The position numbers and the translations under genes are program-made. From positions 1 to 25,807 of the forward strand of contig CAYOZN010000043.1 in the NCBI GenBank assembly GCA_964408455.1: DNA of 25,807 nucleotides, written 5' to 3'. Source of the DNA: CAYOZN01 sp964408455 (lineage in GTDB: Bacteria; Planctomycetota; Phycisphaerae; UBA1845; UTPLA1). Numbering within the stretch: the stretch's first letter is position 1; the number at the start of each line of letters is the position of its first letter. The notes under the pieces were generated by a model, which worked only from the letters and a program-made list of their open reading frames with translations, ran no database searches and was not told where the DNA came from. Below are positions 7,940 through 14,882 of this stretch, piece by piece.

Positions 7940-7946
7940 AGCGAAT

Positions 7947-8099
7947 ACAGAGCCCCGTGCTGTGCACGGGGTCGCGCAGGAGACGTCCAATTCGCACGTC
8001 AAGTCTCTTCGCACGAAATGAGTTCGCCGCGCCCGCAACAACAGAGCCCCATGCTGTGTACGGGGTTGCCGATGAATCGTTCAATGTACACGTCAACCA
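7947..8099. repeat. Direct repeat of an approximately 59-nt palindromic element (two copies)
   Basis: Copy A is at 7947-8005 and copy B at 8041-8099, 94 nt apart, alignable without gaps. Each begins ACAGAGCCCC and ends near CACGTCAA. Copy A forms a perfect hairpin, CCCCGTGC (7953-7960), loop TGT, GCACGGGG (7964-7971); copy B has two changes in this stem. The pair fills the gap between the VIT/VWA gene and the next lipoprotein gene. The hairpin of copy A directly follows the VIT/VWA stop and could protect the mRNA end. Confidence 0.65.
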
Positions 8100-8134
8100 A
8101 TCGCGAACGCCGCCAAAGGACGCCGTCGTGCTTC

Positions 8135-8800
8135 ATGAACGCCGGTCTCGCCATCCCGGCCGCAGGCCGGGGCTCTGTTGGCGCATCTCCTCACCACCAT
8201 CGCCATCTTCTTGCGCTGCGCCGCCTGCGCGACGCCCTGCGCCCCGTCATCGTCGCCGCCCTTGTGTTGCTTGCCGGCTGCGGCCCGCTCTCGCCGCTGC
8301 CCGCGGTCATCCGCGTCTCGCCCGCACAACAGAAAAACATCGACTATGCCTGGCACAGCATGACAACAACGCCCGGCGTCGATCGCCTGCTGCTGCTCGA
8401 CTGCATCATTGTGCAACAGCTCCACCAATTCGGCGTCGATTCACTCACAATGACCGCCCGCAAACGCGTGGAGGATGGCGAAGTCGAAATGATCATCCGC
8501 TTCGATCGCGACGATCCGGATGTCGATGAATTCGTCGTGTCCTTCGTCGATTTGCACGGCCAACCTGTCTGGCAGGAGTTCTACGCCGGCGACGAAGTCC
8601 GCGGACGGGCCGAATTCCTGCTCGGCGTGCAAATCAACCATCCGCGTGCGTCGGAGCCAGACGCCCCGGCGGCGGCATCGACACCCGTGGAGACTGACCC
8701 TGACGCGAACGATGCCATCAACGCCGCGCGGGAGGCACGTCTGGAGGAAATCGCCCTGCTGACTGCACCGCCCGCTTCAGGGGACGAATCAGAGGAGTGA
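8135..8800 (+). CDS. Putative lipoprotein of unknown function
   Basis: The 221-residue product from ATG 8135 carries a lipobox LLAGC with Cys49 after a basic RRLRDALRP stretch and a hydrophobic core, so it should be membrane-anchored outside the cytoplasm. The mature part has no family I recognise. It includes two acidic stretches (DRDDPDVDEF and a tail ending SGDESEE) and a beta-rich middle. The start is uncertain: the frame is open further upstream into the repeat region, the ribosome site (AAAGGA) is about 15 nt from this ATG, and the N-terminal 20 codons run through an inverted copy of the neighbouring palindromic repeat at 8155-8180. The native start may have been displaced by that element. 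It lies 195 nt after the VIT/VWA gene on the same strand and may be its operon tail. Confidence 0.7.
   Translation: MNAGLAIPAAGRGSVGASPHHHRHLLALRRLRDALRPVIVAALVLLAGCGPLSPLPAVIRVSPAQQKNIDYAWHSMTTTPGVDRLLLLDCIIVQQLHQFGVDSLTMTARKRVEDGEVEMIIRFDRDDPDVDEFVVSFVDLHGQPVWQEFYAGDEVRGRAEFLLGVQINHPRASEPDAPAAASTPVETDPDANDAINAAREARLEEIALLTAPPASGDESEE
8155..8180 (-). repeat. Third, inverted copy of the AACAGAGCCCC palindromic element
   Basis: On the minus strand it reads CAACAGAGCCCC and runs into a perfect 7-bp hairpin (CCCGGCC 8155-8161, loop GCA, GGCCGGG 8165-8171). The head matches that of the two direct copies at 7947 and 8041, while the stem sequence differs, as expected for a family that conserves the hairpin rather than its bases. 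Confidence 0.55.
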
Positions 8801-8840
8801 ATTCAGGAGTTCGGCGCCGTTCGATCCTTGCGCACCCGGG

Positions 8841-8860
8841 CGAACCGCGTCACGCGTTCG
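8841..8860. terminator. Possible stem-loop between convergent genes
   Basis: CGAA and CGCG pair with CGCG and TTCG around loop TCA, with one bulged C. It lies between the lipoprotein (plus) and the cytochrome (minus), which end 118 nt apart. No T-run is present, so factor-independent termination is doubtful. Nothing else was seen in 8801-8918. Confidence 0.25.
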
Positions 8861-8918
8861 CGACCGAGCAAGTTCCCGGAAATTCGCGCGACACGTGCAT
8901 GACGAACCTCGCACCGCA

Positions 8919-10769
8919 TCACAGCCCCACCAGCGCACCAACGAACCGGGAAAGATCCTCAACATCCAGCACCTGGTCAGGCTCCATGTTCGCGGCGCAG
9001 TATGCCGCCGTCGCCGGACCCTGCGGATGGTTCAGCATCAGCTCTGTAAAGACCGCGACGTCCATGCCATCCAGCCGGCCATCGAGGTTCACGTCGCCGT
9101 CGCCGGCCAGCGGGCAGTTTGGAACCGCGATCTCCGCCGATTCCATCAAATAGCCGTAGTGCGGCGGCTGAATGTCGCCCAGCGGATTGCCGTGGCCGTC
9201 CTGTGTCCACTGCTTGGCATCGACCAGCGCCCGCCACGCCCGGCGATAGAGCAGCCGCGCCCGCACGCGAAAGTCGCCCATGCCCTGCGGAATGGTGAAG
9301 GTGTAGCTTGTCGCGTCGCTCTCCAAAGCGGCCAGCCGGTTGTCGAAAACGACGCCCGTCGCATCGGTATAAAACGTCGGGCTGTTGCCCGACGCGTCGT
9401 GATTCACCTTGGCGTACAGCTTGCCCGGCCGCCCGGCGTAATAACCCTGCGCCGGATCGCCCACGCCGCCCAAATCATGCACCACCTGCGTTCCGGTGTG
9501 CGGCAGCGGATTCACCAGCGGATCCTCTCCTTCGATCCACGCCTCCACCAGCAGGATCATGTTCCGCGTCGTGACGCCCGTCGGAACGTGATGGCCCGTC
9601 AGGTCGTTCAGCAGCGTCACGTTGACCTGCAATGTCGAATCCGCCACGGCGGTCTCCACTGTCATGGTGACGGCATTCTCAAGGAACTGAGGCGTCGTGC
9701 CGCGAATATCGTGCGAGCGGATCAGGCTCTCGTCGCGAAACAACGCCGGGAACTGCACCGTGCAGAATTGCTTCTGCCCCGTCGGTGGCATGTGGCACGT
9801 CACGCAGCTTGCATATTGCGGCGACTGCGGATCGCTGTAGGGCGAATCAAGCCATTCAGTGTACGTCGGCTCGGAGAGCGGCCCGGTGAAAGTGTGGTTC
9901 TCCTCTGGATCGCTGCGATCCTGATGGCAAGTTCCGCATACCTCCGCAGCCAGTTGCGGCTGATACGACGCCTGCATCATGCCCGGAAAGTTGACGGTCG
10001 TATCGCCCAACAGGCCGTACTGCACCTGGTGCGGCGGCTCGCCCATCGGGCGCGTGAACGTCACTGCGCCCGGGAAGATTCCGGGATAGTTGATCTTGCT
10101 GACGTCGACGTCGGCGACCTTGTGACACACGTCGCACGACACGCCGTGCGTCGTGGCGATGGAAGGATATCCGGCGTCCAGCGGCCCCTGCATGCGGCCG
10201 AACGGCGCCGGTATCCACGACTCCGGTTGATGACAGGAGGCGCACTCCGAATTCGGCGTGGTGCCGGCGTAGATCGAATCGCGGGTATAGACGAAGCCGC
10301 CCATGCCGCCGGGCGTACCCGAACCGTCGTAGATATCGTGCACCCAGGTATTCATGCCGGCCTGCGCCATCGGTGAGCCCATCCACTGGCTGTACTGATC
10401 GGGATGACACACGCCGCAGGTGTCCGGCGGCACGAGCATATAGTCGGGATTGTCGCCCTGCGGCACCGGCGCCAGCACGATCTGCACGGCCGCCGCGGGT
10501 GCCGTCACGGTGACGCCGGCGTTGTAGAAGCCCTTGGCGGCCCCGACGACCACGCGCCCCGGCCCGGCCGGCACATCCAGCACGAATGAACCGTCGGCCG
10601 CGGTAAAGGTCCAGCTCAGCGATGCCTGAAGCGTGACCTTGGCGTTGGCGACCGGCGACAGATCGCCCTGCCGCACGACGAAGCCGGCGACCGGTGCGGC
10701 CTGTGCCGCAGTGGCGATGGAGCAAGTGGCGGCGGCGAGGCAGACGCAGTGGTTCAAGCTCAGGCGCAT
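8919..10769 (-). CDS. Exported pentahaem c-type cytochrome with a C-terminal dockerin
   Basis: The 616-residue product starts at ATG 10767-10769 behind GGAGG. A Sec signal peptide (ending ATAAQA before APVAG) is followed by a carboxypeptidase-regulatory-like beta domain at about residues 25-95 (VANAKVTLQASL...FVLDVPAGPGRVVVG). Five CxxCH haem sites begin at Cys118, Cys176, Cys212, Cys278 and Cys322 (CGVCH, CASCH, CDVCH, CGTCH, CVTCH), with extra His residues available as distal ligands. A beta-rich domain without haem follows (about 350-540). A dockerin-like module closes the protein: DVNLDGRLDGMD is a full calcium loop and the second loop is weaker. The protein should carry electrons outside the inner membrane; its redox partner is unknown. 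The polyferredoxin gene ends 125 nt upstream, but this gene has its own promoter. Confidence 0.88.
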   Translation of the reverse strand: MRLSLNHCVCLAAATCSIATAAQAAPVAGFVVRQGDLSPVANAKVTLQASLSWTFTAADGSFVLDVPAGPGRVVVGAAKGFYNAGVTVTAPAAAVQIVLAPVPQGDNPDYMLVPPDTCGVCHPDQYSQWMGSPMAQAGMNTWVHDIYDGSGTPGGMGGFVYTRDSIYAGTTPNSECASCHQPESWIPAPFGRMQGPLDAGYPSIATTHGVSCDVCHKVADVDVSKINYPGIFPGAVTFTRPMGEPPHQVQYGLLGDTTVNFPGMMQASYQPQLAAEVCGTCHQDRSDPEENHTFTGPLSEPTYTEWLDSPYSDPQSPQYASCVTCHMPPTGQKQFCTVQFPALFRDESLIRSHDIRGTTPQFLENAVTMTVETAVADSTLQVNVTLLNDLTGHHVPTGVTTRNMILLVEAWIEGEDPLVNPLPHTGTQVVHDLGGVGDPAQGYYAGRPGKLYAKVNHDASGNSPTFYTDATGVVFDNRLAALESDATSYTFTIPQGMGDFRVRARLLYRRAWRALVDAKQWTQDGHGNPLGDIQPPHYGYLMESAEIAVPNCPLAGDGDVNLDGRLDGMDVAVFTELMLNHPQGPATAAYCAANMEPDQVLDVEDLSRFVGALVGL

Positions 10770-10781
10770 GGCAGCCTCCAG

Positions 10782-10797
10782 ATCAGTTGGGACTGAT
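10782..10797 (-). promoter_or_regulatory. Small hairpin in the cytochrome leader next to the ribosome site
   Basis: ATCAGT (10782-10787), loop TGGG, ACTGAT (10792-10797) form a perfect 6-bp stem. It lies 3 nt before the GGAGG ribosome site (10774-10778 on the plus strand) in the predicted 5' leader, where it could modulate translation. Confidence 0.3.
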
Positions 10798-10824
10798 TGC
10801 ATATTTCCCGATCAACTTATCAGG

Positions 10825-10854
10825 AATATACCGATTCTGCGCCGCGCATGTCAA
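10825..10854 (-). promoter_or_regulatory. Near-consensus sigma-70 type promoter for the cytochrome gene
   Basis: On the minus strand, TTGACA (10849-10854) is followed after 18 nt by TATATT (10825-10830). This matches 6/6 and 5/6 of the housekeeping consensus and predicts a start near 10818, leaving a leader of about 50 nt before the cytochrome ATG. It is the best promoter match noticed in the window. Confidence 0.6.
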
Positions 10855-10894
10855 TTCGTGGCCCGGCCGCAAAGCGAGCCGCAACGGATGCGGT

Positions 10895-12691
10895 CTATTG
10901 ACCACCGCCGCCGGCGTTTCGTACCGCGGCCAATAGCTCCGCCACGTGCGGCCGGTACGCCGGATCGAGCCGGGCCGCCGTTTCGAGGCTGAGCGTGGCA
11001 TCGCTCCACCGGCCCAGCGTGAGCCCGACTCGACCCAGATTGAAATGCGCGGCGGCAAAGTCGGGCCTGAGGCGAATGGCTTCGGCCAGGTGTTTTTCGG
11101 CAGCCGCCATGTCGCCATCGTGGGCCAGCAGCAGGCCCAGATTGTTGTGAACGTCGGCATCCTCCGGCGACAGGCGGACCGCCTTCTGATACTGCTCCAT
11201 CGCCTCGTCGCGCCGGCCGAGGGCCGCCAGGATGACACCCAGGTTGTAGCGCGTCGGACCATGATGGGGATAGACGGCGGTTGATCGTGCGAGGTGCCGG
11301 GCCGCCGATGGTAATTCGCCGCGATCCGCCAGCAGCAGGCCCAGATCGGTGTGGAGCTGCGCCAGCTGCTGACGCTGTCCGAGAGGCTGGTAGAGCCCCC
11401 ACTTCTCGCTGAACTCCAGGTGAGAGATCGCCGCCAGCATGTTCTCGCCTCGAGCCGACGCGCCGCCGTCATCGTGCCGGGCCAGGGCCGCCAGCAGCCG
11501 ATCGCTATTGATCTCATGATAACGGATGACGGCTGAGTGGCCCGAAAATGCCAGCATTGCGACACTCGCGGCCACGAAAGCTCTCCCGGCCCACGTCAGA
11601 CGGCCGTCGTGCCTGAGCCGCAGGTTGTTGAGCCGCAGCCGGGCCGTTCGCGGTAGCCGGCACAACAGCACCGTCAGGTAAGCGAATCCACCGCCCAGCG
11701 CCAGCGTCAACAGGAACGGCACCGTGTGATACAGCCCGCGAAAGATGATTAGCGTGGCGAGGAAGACGACCGCCATCAGCACGTCCTCGCGCCAACTGAA
11801 GTCATACGGCGGCCGGGCGATCCGTTGGCCGCCGCCGATCGTGAGAATCGCCGGCCGGGCCACGCCGTAGCGGATGCTCCCCTCGGGGCAGGCTGCCACG
11901 CAATCCAGGTCCTTCAAACATGCCGGGTCCATCACGCGGCCATATGCCATCAACTCGCGATGCACCAGCACCCGCGACTGGCAGACCGCAGTGCACTTGC
12001 CGCACTGCGAACAATCGCCGGCGGCCACGATCCGCCCTGCCGCAAAGCGATCGGCGATGCGAAAGATCGCCCCGTACGGACAGGCATAGGTGCAGAAGGC
12101 CCGCGTCCCCAGCAGGTACACGACAACGAACCCGCAGATCAGGAATGTCAGAATGGCGACGCCCGGCCCCGGCAGGTTGCGCCAGAAATCGTTCGTCGTG
12201 AACGATGCCCAGCCCTCGGCGTCGGTCTGGAGGTGCAGCACCGGCATCGGCCGGCCCTGCCACAGGCGCGACACCTGCGGCCAGACGAACATGTAGAGCA
12301 TGGCGCCAAGCGGAACCCATTTCAGCACGCGCGACCGCACCGGCTTGGGATGAATTCCCAGCCGGCCGAGCAGCCACGCGGCGAGATCCTCCAGAGCGAG
12401 AATATGACATCCCCACGAGCAGAAGAACCGCCCGAAAATCAGCGTGGCCAGGACCGCCACGGCCATGAAGATGAAACCGGCGGTGACGATGCCCAGCTCG
12501 AGGGTATACATGACCTCGTTGAGTTCGAGCGGCGCCAGGGTCCGGCCGCTGAGCTTCCAGTGCACGACATGGAGGACCATGAGCACATAGACGCCGGCCA
12601 GCGTGGCCACGCGCCAGCGGGCATAATTGACGCGGCGGCGTGGCGGAGCCCGCTCTTCCCTCGCCTTCGGCATAGGCGATTTGTGGATCAT
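10895..12691 (-). CDS. NapH/NosR-like membrane polyferredoxin fused to a TPR domain
   Basis: This 598-residue protein has several membrane helices in its first 330 residues, with the paired motifs FGRFFCSWGCH and TRAFCTYACPYGA typical of NapH/NosR/CcoG-type iron-sulfur membrane proteins. A ferredoxin segment follows: Cys227, 230, 233 and 237 form a full CxxCxxCxxxC cluster site. The second site reads Cys258, Asp261, Cys264, Cys268, so its second ligand is Asp instead of Cys. Further helices (about 300-390) lead to four TPR units (about 435-590), a protein-interaction scaffold. The protein probably passes electrons across the inner membrane, perhaps to the exported cytochrome encoded next. The start at 12691 is chosen for the family-like N-terminus. 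It has no ribosome site, but a TATAAT lies 7 nt upstream, which suggests a leaderless message; GTG/ATG starts upstream (12724) are possible. Confidence 0.88.
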   Translation of the reverse strand: MIHKSPMPKAREERAPPRRRVNYARWRVATLAGVYVLMVLHVVHWKLSGRTLAPLELNEVMYTLELGIVTAGFIFMAVAVLATLIFGRFFCSWGCHILALEDLAAWLLGRLGIHPKPVRSRVLKWVPLGAMLYMFVWPQVSRLWQGRPMPVLHLQTDAEGWASFTTNDFWRNLPGPGVAILTFLICGFVVVYLLGTRAFCTYACPYGAIFRIADRFAAGRIVAAGDCSQCGKCTAVCQSRVLVHRELMAYGRVMDPACLKDLDCVAACPEGSIRYGVARPAILTIGGGQRIARPPYDFSWREDVLMAVVFLATLIIFRGLYHTVPFLLTLALGGGFAYLTVLLCRLPRTARLRLNNLRLRHDGRLTWAGRAFVAASVAMLAFSGHSAVIRYHEINSDRLLAALARHDDGGASARGENMLAAISHLEFSEKWGLYQPLGQRQQLAQLHTDLGLLLADRGELPSAARHLARSTAVYPHHGPTRYNLGVILAALGRRDEAMEQYQKAVRLSPEDADVHNNLGLLLAHDGDMAAAEKHLAEAIRLRPDFAAAHFNLGRVGLTLGRWSDATLSLETAARLDPAYRPHVAELLAAVRNAGGGGQ

Positions 12692-12698
12692 CAACTCA

Positions 12699-12704
12699 AT
12701 TATA
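12699..12704 (-). promoter_or_regulatory. TATAAT -10 element immediately upstream of the polyferredoxin start
   Basis: A perfect TATAAT on the minus strand ends 7 nt before the ATG at 12691, so transcription would begin at or next to the start codon. No good -35 was found at 16-18 nt. No other feature was recognised in the 12692-12864 gap. Confidence 0.4.
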
Positions 12705-12864
12705 CCGGATGCGCGCCGCCCCATGGAAGCAGCCCGTCCCGTCCATCCTGCGTCCGCCCTAAAACCCTATTTGTCAGTCATTAACAATCGTGGGCAAGGG
12801 CCATCAATGGAAGTGAATGCCGGCACTGCAGCGTGATTCGCCCACCGCCGACACCGTGATGCCT

Positions 12865-13317
12865 TCAACCAGCACGCCGCCGCCAGCACAGCGCCGCCCG
12901 CCCCACGTTCGCGGCAAAGAAAATTGCCATCAGCCCGGTGGCAATGAAAAAGACCCAGATCGGCGCGACAACGGCCATCCTCGCTGCATTCGCGAGCCAC
13001 AGCCCGGCCCAGGCGGTCAGCGCCAATAAACCCAGACGGCGGAGCCCGTCCTGTCGCTGCAGGCTCAAAGCCGCCGCAGCCAGGACCACCGCGACCTCGC
13101 CCAATCGCAGCCAGTGGCCGGCCCTTCCCTCAAAGGAAAGACCGTACGACGTGTACTTGCGGCCATCGACCGTCGCGAGAAAGACGTACGTCGGTTCGGG
13201 CGTGGCCGCCTCTCGCCAGATGGGCCAACCCAGGCCATACACCAGCGGATACAGGCTTCCAAAGATGAACAGGAATGCCAGCAGGGACATCAGCCGCCAT
13301 CGAAATTTGGTTCTCAT
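12865..13317 (-). CDS. Small four-helix membrane protein of unknown function
   Basis: The 150-residue product from ATG 13315-13317 has four predicted membrane helices: about residues 8-30 (SLLAFLFIFGSLYPLVYGLGW), 73-88 (a run of V, L and A), 95-112 and 116-138 (VVAPIWVFFIATGLMAIFF). Between the first two helices lies a loop of about 40 residues facing one side (PTYVFLATVDGRKYTSYGLSFEGRAG). I do not recognise the family. No strong ribosome site precedes the ATG. It lies 173 nt upstream of the polyferredoxin on the same strand, so a role in the same redox module is possible but unproven. Confidence 0.7.
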   Translation of the reverse strand: MRTKFRWRLMSLLAFLFIFGSLYPLVYGLGWPIWREAATPEPTYVFLATVDGRKYTSYGLSFEGRAGHWLRLGEVAVVLAAAALSLQRQDGLRRLGLLALTAWAGLWLANAARMAVVAPIWVFFIATGLMAIFFAANVGRAALCWRRRAG

Positions 13318-13668
13318 GTTTGACCAGACGTACGTGCCGCACGTTGCCGAACGAAGCGCAGAACGCCTCCCGACAGGGTTTCGACAGATAGCTCAAATTA
13401 TTTTGCCGCAAGGATTCACGGCACTTCCAGCAGCGGGGCGTCCTGCGCCGGCGCCTTTGATTCAAAGCTTAAAAAGGTGCTGGAAAGGCCTTCGCATGCC
13501 CCCGTGGCGGAGAGTCGCTCATGCGGGGCGCCCTCGCCATGCCATTCACGTTTTGCGTCTCGCCGGCAGGCGCAGACCAAGAGCGGGCGCGCCGGCCGCA
13601 AGGCCGCTGCAATGCCGCTGCCAAGAGCGAACATAAATGGTGGAGCCGGCGTATGAGGGGGGTGTGTC

Positions 13669-13848
13669 GCTCCGGCCGGGCACCCGCTGCCTTGTCGCGG
13701 AGCACCTGCCTATGATCGATTGGCGGCAACAGAAAGCCGCCATCCCGCCTCGGGGCATTGAGCCCCGTTGCTTTGAAAACTGCCCTACTTCCCTTCCCTA
13801 CACGTCTTGCACGCAGGCCCACCGCCTGCGTGCAAGACGGCTTTTTTT
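13669..13848 (+). ncRNA. Candidate structured small RNA ending at an intrinsic terminator
   Basis: Stems in order on the plus strand: GCTCCG/CGGAGC (13669-13674 with 13698-13703); TGGCGGC/GCCGCCA with an 8-nt loop (13721-13742); CGGGGC/GCCCCG with loop ATTGA (13751-13767); then the terminator. No known RNA family signature (tmRNA, SRP, RNase P, 6S, tRNA) was recognised. The 5' end is arbitrary and no promoter was identified. Confidence 0.3.
13804..13848 (+). terminator. Strong intrinsic terminator with no upstream gene
   Basis: A perfect 15-bp stem (GTCTTGCACGCAGGC 13804-13818, loop CCACC, reverse complement 13824-13838) is followed by GGC and seven T (13842-13848). The T-run exists only on the plus strand, but no plus-strand gene ends here: the nearest upstream genes are on the minus strand. 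Confidence 0.8.
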
Positions 13849-13917
13849 CGGACTAATCATTAGCGTAGCGTTCCGGTTGTTGTTGCACGTTTTGGCTCCG
13901 TTTCGTTGGCGTGCAGT

Positions 13918-13923
13918 TATACT
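13918..13923 (+). promoter_or_regulatory. Possible -10 element for the dockerin gene
   Basis: TATACT lies about 57 nt before the ATG at 13980. The only -35 candidate, TTGGCT (13892-13897), is 20 nt away, longer than ideal. Confidence 0.3.
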
Positions 13924-13979
13924 GGACTCGGCCGCCGAGCCATCGACCGCGCGCACGTCGGCCAGGAGGGACTCGGCGC

Positions 13980-14828
13980 ATGACCAGATTCTGCAACGCC
14001 GCGGCCATCATGGCCCTACTCGCTGCCCGCGCTGCCCCTGCGGCGCCTATCGAGATCAGCGTCAACCCGGCGGCATCCAGTGTCAGCGTCGAGTTCTGCA
14101 CCAGCGGCGCCTGTGACAGTGACGTGTCACCCACCGCCGGCTTCATCGAGCTCAAGCTCGACGCCCTCGACGCGCCAACGGAAGTGGCGGTGCACGACTT
14201 TTCGCTCTCGCTCACTCAGACCATCGACCTGTTCATCAACTTCGGCATCACCGGCAGCATCACGGCAACCGGCCAGAATGTCCGTCTCGACGACGGCGCG
14301 CCCGGCATTCCGCTGCCCGCCGCCGTGCTCGACGCCGGCGGGGCGTTCGGCTACGTGGGCGTACCGGCCATTTCCACCGGCATCGTCAACTACACGGCCG
14401 CCGGTCTGCCCTGCCTTCTGCTTTCCGGCGCCGGCCTGCCCTGCACCGACACCATCGTTCTCGCCGACCAGGGCGTGCAGAGCGGCAATTTCGACGGTGT
14501 CGTCGCCGTGTTGCCCGGTCGCGTCGTGCAACTGACGATGATGCCGGACGTCTCGGGGCCGATCAATCCGGACAATCCGTCCCTGGGCACACTGACGATC
14601 GCCGGAACCCTCGTCGGCGAGGCGACGGTGCCGCTGCCCGGCGACGCGAATCTCGATGACGAAGTGAACGGCGCGGACGTGCAGGCGTTCGTCGATATCC
14701 TGCTGGAGCCCGCCGCCTACGGCTGGCGGGAGCGCTACGCCGCGGACATGGATGACGATGACCAGTTTACTGCCGAGGATGCGGCACTAATGGTCGACTG
14801 TCTCGTAAGCGGCGCCTGCCCGGATTAA
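13980..14828 (+). CDS. Secreted protein with a C-terminal dockerin
   Basis: The 282-residue product starts at ATG 13980 behind AGGAGG (10-nt spacing). A signal peptide (MTRFCNAAAIMALLAARAAPAA) precedes a beta-rich, Gly/Thr-rich body of about 195 residues without a recognised family; it resembles the structural part of PEP-CTERM-like or fibre-like planctomycete exported proteins only in general composition. The last 65 residues form a dockerin-like module: DANLDDEVNGAD is a near-complete calcium loop, while in the second, DMDDDDQFTAED, Thr replaces the usual acidic residue at position 9. Four Cys in the body and tail could form disulfides. It is monocistronic: its upstream neighbour is divergent and the downstream gene converges 54 nt away. 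The function is presumably cell-surface attachment through the dockerin. Confidence 0.8.
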   Translation: MTRFCNAAAIMALLAARAAPAAPIEISVNPAASSVSVEFCTSGACDSDVSPTAGFIELKLDALDAPTEVAVHDFSLSLTQTIDLFINFGITGSITATGQNVRLDDGAPGIPLPAAVLDAGGAFGYVGVPAISTGIVNYTAAGLPCLLLSGAGLPCTDTIVLADQGVQSGNFDGVVAVLPGRVVQLTMMPDVSGPINPDNPSLGTLTIAGTLVGEATVPLPGDANLDDEVNGADVQAFVDILLEPAAYGWRERYAADMDDDDQFTAEDAALMVDCLVSGACPD

Positions 14829-14846
14829 GCCCGATGGCGACCTGAT

Positions 14847-14865
14847 ACGGCGCGCGGCACGCCGT
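14847..14865. terminator. Possible shared stem-loop between convergent genes
   Basis: ACGGCG (14847-14852), loop CGCGGCA, CGCCGT (14860-14865) lies in the 54-nt gap between the dockerin gene and the LolA-like lipoprotein gene. It has no T-run, so termination is only suggested by position. Confidence 0.3.
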
Positions 14866-14882
14866 TACCCGCGAGGCTGCGT

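Larger units (their letters stand above)
13318..13979. other. 660-nt gene-free region rich in inverted repeats
   Basis: Between the divergent small membrane protein and dockerin genes no convincing coding frame was found; open frames here look like chance products of high GC. The region holds the palindrome CTTTGATTCAAAG (13455-13467), GC-rich hairpins such as GGCC-GCAA-GGCC near 13600, several stems between 13669 and 13767, and a strong terminator at 13804-13848. Confidence 0.6.

Noticed and set aside
7936..8529. 197-codon open frame overlapping the lipoprotein start
   Set aside because: Arg/Pro-rich frame produced by the repeats and high GC; the overlapping frame has a lipobox.
8895..10376. 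493-codon open frame antisense to the pentahaem cytochrome
   Set aside because: The translation is Arg/His/Ala-rich, has no signal or domain, and the opposite strand has five haem sites and a signal peptide.
13637..14116. 159-codon open frame across the orphan terminator
   Set aside because: It runs through a perfect 15-bp terminator stem and T-run, and its composition is not protein-like; the downstream ATG at 13980 in another frame has signal peptide and ribosome site.
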